A stretch of DNA of 64,000 nucleotides from Solibacillus sp040273735 (lineage in GTDB: Bacteria; Bacillota; Bacilli; Bacillales_A; Planococcaceae): assembly GCF_040273735.1 (NCBI RefSeq), contig NZ_JBELZM010000003.1, forward strand, positions 1 to 64,000. The letters run 5' to 3'. The stretch's first letter is position 1; every line of letters starts with the position of its first letter. Shown here one piece after another: positions 60,121-64,000 of this stretch. A model generated the notes under the pieces. The model did not search any database and was not told the DNA's origin. It saw only the letters and a program-made list of their open reading frames with translations. Made by a program: the position numbers and the translations under genes.

Positions 60121-61848
60121 ATGGGGATGAAAACAATGGAAAGGCTTGCAGTTATTCCGGGGGAACATAATTTAAAAAATTATGAGGAAACAGCTGCGAA
60201 TCATGATTGGCAACATAGTGAAACAGCATTTTCTTGGTTTGAAACGGGGAAGGTCAATATTGCATATGAAGCAATAGACCGGCAAGCAGCATCACACCGC
60301 AAAAACAAAGTCGCTCTTTATTATAATGATGGGAACCGAAAAGAAGCATATACTTTTTATGATATGAAACGACATACGAATAAAGCAGCGAATGTGTTGA
60401 AGGAAAAGGCAGATTTAAAAAAAGGGGAACGCATTTTTATTTTTATGCCACGCACGCCGGAGCTTTATTTCAGCTTAATTGGTGCATTGAAAATCGGCGC
60501 GATTGCTGGTCCATTATTTGAAGCATTTATGGAAGGAGCCGTATATGACCGTTTAATGGACAGTGAGGCGACAGCCATTATTACAACGCCTGCACTGTTG
60601 AGCAGAGTACCGCTTGAAAAGCTGCCTCATTTAAAGACGGTTTTTGTAGTCGGGGAAAATATTGAAGAAACTGATAAGATTTTAGATTTTAATAAATACT
60701 TTGCAGAGGCATCTCAGGATTTTGACATTGAATGGGTCGATAAGGAAGATGGCTCCCTTTTGCATTATACATCCGGCTCAACAGGTGCTCCAAAAGGGGT
60801 ATTGCAGGTCCATTATGCAATGGTTCAGCAATATCAGACAGCACAGTGGGTACTGGATTTAAAAGAAGATGATATTTACTGGTGCACAGCCGATCCTGGT
60901 TGGGTGACTGGGACAGCTTACGGGATTTTCGGTCCATGGTTAAATGGTGTGACGAATGTAGTTATCGGGGGTCGCTTCAGTCCGCAAGCTTGGTATGGAG
61001 CAATTGAGGAATATGGTGTCACAGTATGGTATAGCGCGCCAACTGCATTTCGAATGTTGATGGGTGCAGGTCCGAATATTATCGGAAAATATAATCTTTC
61101 TACACTTCGTCACGTTTTATCGGTTGGTGAACCATTAAACCCTGAAGTTGTAAAGTGGGGTATGGAGATTTTAAATCATCGCATTCACGATACATGGTGG
61201 ATGACAGAAACGGGAGGCCATATGATCTGCAACTACCCATCGATGGATATCAAGCCGGGTTCAATGGGGAAACCTGTGCCGGGAATTTATGCAACGATTG
61301 TGGATGACCAAGGCAATGAAGTACCGCCTTATACGATGGGGAATTTGGCTGTCAAAAAAGGGTGGCCGGCGATGATGCGGCAAATTTGGGGGAATCCTGA
61401 ACGCTATGAATCTTATTTCTTAAAAGGAGAATGGTATGTTTCAGGAGATTCTGCATTTAAGGATGAGGAAGGTTACTTCTGGTTCCAAGGTCGAGTAGAC
61501 GACGTTATTATGACGGCTGGAGAACGAGTTGGACCATTTGAAGTGGAAAGCAAATTGCTTGAACATCCCGATGTAGTGGAGGCAGGTGTAATTGGTAAAC
61601 CAGATCCGGTACGCGGTGAAATTATTAAGGCATTTATTTCATTGCGTGAAGGGGTAGAGCCTAGTGATGCGCTTGAAGCGAATATTCGGGACTTTGTAAA
61701 AACAGGGTTATCTGCCCATTCAGCACCACGAGAAATTGAGTTCAGAGATAAGTTGCCTAAAACCCGAAGCGGTAAAATTATGCGCCGAGTGTTAAAGGCG
61801 TGGGAACTCGATTTACCTGCAGGCGACTTATCTACAATGGAAGATTAA
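60121..61848 (+). CDS. acsA: Acetyl-CoA synthetase AcsA
   Basis: 575 residues, adenylating ANL enzyme turning acetate, ATP and CoA into acetyl-CoA. ATP loop LLHYTSGSTGAPKG, IHDTWWMTETGG, GEWYVSGDSAFKDEEGYFWF and the regulated lysine in PKTRSGKIMRR. The C-terminus LPAGDLSTMED equals that of B. subtilis AcsA. ATG at 60121 follows AAAGGGG by seven bases. AcuA and AcuC, encoded divergently, should acetylate and deacetylate that lysine. Confidence 0.97.
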   Translation: MGMKTMERLAVIPGEHNLKNYEETAANHDWQHSETAFSWFETGKVNIAYEAIDRQAASHRKNKVALYYNDGNRKEAYTFYDMKRHTNKAANVLKEKADLKKGERIFIFMPRTPELYFSLIGALKIGAIAGPLFEAFMEGAVYDRLMDSEATAIITTPALLSRVPLEKLPHLKTVFVVGENIEETDKILDFNKYFAEASQDFDIEWVDKEDGSLLHYTSGSTGAPKGVLQVHYAMVQQYQTAQWVLDLKEDDIYWCTADPGWVTGTAYGIFGPWLNGVTNVVIGGRFSPQAWYGAIEEYGVTVWYSAPTAFRMLMGAGPNIIGKYNLSTLRHVLSVGEPLNPEVVKWGMEILNHRIHDTWWMTETGGHMICNYPSMDIKPGSMGKPVPGIYATIVDDQGNEVPPYTMGNLAVKKGWPAMMRQIWGNPERYESYFLKGEWYVSGDSAFKDEEGYFWFQGRVDDVIMTAGERVGPFEVESKLLEHPDVVEAGVIGKPDPVRGEIIKAFISLREGVEPSDALEANIRDFVKTGLSAHSAPREIEFRDKLPKTRSGKIMRRVLKAWELDLPAGDLSTMED

Positions 61849-61876
61849 CTTTATATGCCAGCATTTTTTAAATCGG

Positions 61877-61902
61877 GGCGCTTACATATGTAGGCGCCTT
61901 TT
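61877..61902 (+). terminator. Terminator of acsA
   Basis: 11-bp stem GGCGCTTACAT / ATGTAGGCGCC with almost no loop (about 0-4 bases after fraying), then TTTT. Confidence 0.7.
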
Positions 61903-61955
61903 GCATTATTATTTAACGACAATTTAGAATAATCTACAATTATATAAAAATACAG

Positions 61956-61984
61956 TTGACTAAATAAATATACATACTTATACT
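61956..61984 (+). promoter_or_regulatory. SigA promoter of argCJ, possible ArgR overlap
   Basis: -35 TTGACT, exact 17-bp spacer, -10 TATACT. The spacer ACTAAATAAATATACATA shares about 11 of 18 positions with the Bacillus ARG box CATGAATAAAAATKCAAK. Promoter is strong; operator is tentative. Confidence 0.75.
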
Positions 61985-62047
61985 TATTTTTATCATTTAG
62001 AATTCGCAAAAAATTTTTCGGCTACATAAAAATGACGAGGTGACAAC

Positions 62048-63082
62048 ATGAAAGCAGGTATTATTGGTGCAACAGGGTACGGCGGACTAGAACTATTACG
62101 GTTTTTGCATAATCATAAAGAAGTAGAAGAAATTGGATTATTTACATCCTCTGATGAAGGAACTCAATTTTCGGATAAATTCCCGCATTTAACAGATATA
62201 TATAATCAGCCATTACTTAAATTGGACGATGATGTATTGGCTGAATACGATGTTGTATTTGCAAGTACGCCGTCTGGGGTATCAAGTACGATTTTCCCGT
62301 CTTTAGTTGAACGTGGACCAAAATTAATTGATTTATCCGGGGATTTCCGGCTGAAAAATTTAGCCAGCTATGAAACTTGGTATAAAAAAAATCCGGCTCC
62401 ACAGGAAGTAGTGGACCGAAGTGTATACGGATTAACGGAGTGGAATGAGCCAGCTATTGAAAAAGCCGATCTAATTGCCAATCCAGGTTGTTATCCAACG
62501 GCTGTTTTATTATCCATCTTGCCTCTTATAAAACATCGGTTAATTGATCCGAGCTTCTTGGTCATCGATGCGAAGAGCGGAATTTCAGGAGCAGGTAACA
62601 AACCATCACAAGCAACGCATTTCAGCGAAGCAAATGAAAGCTTCTCGATTTATAAAATTAATGAACACCAGCACATTCCTGAAATCGAACAAGCGATTTC
62701 AATGTTTACCGAGATCGAAACAACAATAACATTTAATACTCATCTAGTCCCGATGACAAGAGGCATTTTAGCAACTTCCTATGCGCAAGTAACGGAAGGT
62801 GTATCACAAAAACAATTAGAAGACTGTTTAACAGAAACGTATAAAGATCTTCCATTTGTCCGTGTCATTCAACAGGCTTCCGCAATAGGAACAAACCGCG
62901 TGAAAGGTTCAAACTATTGCGACATATATGTGAAGCTCGATGAAAGGACAAATCGGGCAACGATTATCGGTGTGATCGATAATTTAGTTAAAGGGGCGGC
63001 GGGCCAGGCAATTCAGAATATGAACGTTCAATTCGGGCTCCCGCAGCAAACAGGATTACAACTCGTTCCGTATTTTATTTAA
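62048..63082 (+). CDS. argC: N-acetyl-gamma-glutamyl-phosphate reductase ArgC
   Basis: 344 residues. NADPH-binding GIIGATGYGGLELLRFL at the N-terminus and the active-site cysteine in ANPGCYPTAVLL, the ArgC signature. C-terminal half: DAKSGISGAG and HLVPMTRGIL. Third step of arginine synthesis. ACGAGGTGAC lies before the ATG. First gene of the arg cluster, followed after 19 bp by argJ. Confidence 0.96.
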   Translation: MKAGIIGATGYGGLELLRFLHNHKEVEEIGLFTSSDEGTQFSDKFPHLTDIYNQPLLKLDDDVLAEYDVVFASTPSGVSSTIFPSLVERGPKLIDLSGDFRLKNLASYETWYKKNPAPQEVVDRSVYGLTEWNEPAIEKADLIANPGCYPTAVLLSILPLIKHRLIDPSFLVIDAKSGISGAGNKPSQATHFSEANESFSIYKINEHQHIPEIEQAISMFTEIETTITFNTHLVPMTRGILATSYAQVTEGVSQKQLEDCLTETYKDLPFVRVIQQASAIGTNRVKGSNYCDIYVKLDERTNRATIIGVIDNLVKGAAGQAIQNMNVQFGLPQQTGLQLVPYFI

Positions 63083-63101
63083 TTTAAGGGAGGGTCATTA
63101 G

Positions 63102-64000
63102 ATGACTTCAACAATAGAAATGAAAAAATTATCAAGCAAAAATATCGTATCACCAAAAGGGTTTACTGCAGCAGGTGTTCATTGCGGACTTAAACATAAG
63201 AAAAAAGATTTAGCGATTTTGGTTAGTGAAGTACCAGCTAGCGTTGCCGGTGTATTTACGACAAATGCAGTCCAGGCAGCACCGTTAAAAGTAACAAAAG
63301 AAGTTGTATATGAAACGAAAAAAATGCAGGCAATCATCGTAAATTCAGGAAATGCAAATGCATGTACAGGCAAACAAGGGCTGTTGGATGCATATGAAAT
63401 GCAACTGCTTGCAGCACAAAAGCTTGGTATTGCATCTAATTTGATAGGGGTAGCCTCTACGGGTGTCATCGGGGAAATTATGAAGATGGAGCCAGTAAAA
63501 AAAGGTGTAGAGCTATTAGATCCGGATTCAAAGCTAGAAAGTGGAATTGATTTCTCGCAAGCTATTTTAACGACAGATACAGTAATGAAAAACACAACTT
63601 ATGCAACGATCATTGACGGCAAGGAAGTAATTGTTTCAGGAACAGCTAAAGGCTCTGGCATGATTGAACCGAATATGGCGACAATGCTTGGGTTTATTAC
63701 AACAGATGCCAATATTGAATCAGAAGAGCTGCAAAAAGCGTTATCGAGTGTAACGGATTGCACATTCAACTCGATAACAGTAGATGGGGATACATCAACG
63801 AACGATACGGTTGTTGTAATGGCAAACGGCTTAGCAGGTAATGAACTGCTATCTCCTGCACATCCGGACTGGGAAAACTTTTACACAGCTCTACGTCTCG
63901 TATCGGAAGATTTAGCAAAGTCAATTGCACGTGACGGGGAAGGTGCGACAAAGCTGATTGAAGTAGAAGTGGATGGAGCCGTATCAGATGAAGAGGCACG
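63102..64000 (+). CDS. argJ: Glutamate N-acetyltransferase / amino-acid acetyltransferase ArgJ, 3' cut by window
   Basis: 299 complete codons before the window ends; the full protein is about 410. ATG at 63102 with AAGGGAGGG seven bases upstream. GFTAAGVHCGLK, NSGNANACTG, ASTGVIGE, and GSGMIEPNMATMLGF containing the Thr at which the proenzyme splits itself into two chains. Recycles the acetyl group from N-acetylornithine to glutamate. Co-transcribed with argC; argB and argD are expected beyond the edge. Confidence 0.95.
   Translation, partial: MTSTIEMKKLSSKNIVSPKGFTAAGVHCGLKHKKKDLAILVSEVPASVAGVFTTNAVQAAPLKVTKEVVYETKKMQAIIVNSGNANACTGKQGLLDAYEMQLLAAQKLGIASNLIGVASTGVIGEIMKMEPVKKGVELLDPDSKLESGIDFSQAILTTDTVMKNTTYATIIDGKEVIVSGTAKGSGMIEPNMATMLGFITTDANIESEELQKALSSVTDCTFNSITVDGDTSTNDTVVVMANGLAGNELLSPAHPDWENFYTALRLVSEDLAKSIARDGEGATKLIEVEVDGAVSDEEA

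Noticed and set aside
1..64000. CRISPR array, insertion sequence or prophage
   Set aside because: No regularly spaced repeats, transposase, integrase or phage structural genes seen on either strand.

Overview
The window reads as a chromosomal segment of a low-GC, AT-rich Bacillales bacterium. Gene content, order and protein style point to the Planococcaceae side (Solibacillus/Lysinibacillus/Kurthia type), but this is inferred from remembered family sequences and not from a search. The order closely follows the Bacillus subtilis ytk-ytp-acu region: men genes, dps-ytkD-ytmA, pckA/metK, ytoA-ytpA, ytqAB, yttB-leuS, ytfP-murJ-ytzG, pepV-dat, ytlQR-trmB-ytnP-ytzB-ytoP, ytpQR-sftA-murC, ytxGH-aroA-ccpA, acuABC/acsA and argCJ. 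I see no prophage, insertion sequence, CRISPR array or plasmid genes. It is mostly core genome with a few accessory pockets.

Layout. 1-310: three tRNA genes (Asn cut by the window edge, Ser, Glu) and a terminator. 0.3-2.3 kb: a Nudix hydrolase, a self-regulated MerR/TipA-type regulator and a DksA-like zinc-finger protein. 2.3-9.7 kb: menaquinone synthesis, with menA divergent from menFDHB-menE and no menC. 9.7-13.6 kb: an orphan zinc-binding lipoprotein under a Zur box, yidD, dps, a small unknown gene, ytkD and ytmA. 13.7-17.1 kb: pckA divergent from metK, the latter behind a SAM-I riboswitch. 17-23.6 kb: ytoA, a YtpA-like protein lacking its nucleophile, an alanine/sodium symporter, a dimer glycosylase, the tRNA-U34 modification pair ytqB/ytqA and an MFS transporter. 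23.7-26.4 kb: leuS behind a T-box. 26.5-28.5 kb: an ECF sigma operon with an unusual five-helix membrane partner and a lipoprotein. 28.6-34.8 kb: CoxG-like, haemolysin III, an unknown protein, ytfP, murJ and ytzG. 35-46 kb: ytzE, pepV-dat, a long intergenic repeat, ytlQ-ytlR, trmB-ytnP, ytzB/ytoP, DUF84, a lipoprotein and ytpQ-ytpR. 46-54.7 kb: sftA, murC, ytxGH (SigH-type promoter) and a large FtsA-like ATPase with repeated C-terminal beta-grasp-like units. 54.8-64 kb: aroA, a decayed dehydrogenase remnant, ccpA, acuCBA divergent from acsA, then argC-argJ running off the end.

How genes work together. menF/D/H/B/E and menA give menaquinone for respiration. AroA supplies chorismate to that route. 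pckA, acsA-acuABC and ccpA form a carbon-overflow and acetate-recovery group. metK and leuS carry classical RNA sensors (SAM-I and T-box). murJ, murC, dat, pepV, sftA and the FtsA-like protein concern the cell wall and division. The less ordinary items are the nucleophile-less YtpA homologue, the FtsA-like fusion, the ECF operon, the SDR remnant and the repeat element present in one full and one degenerate copy. I found no convincing wholly new multi-gene defence or mobile system.
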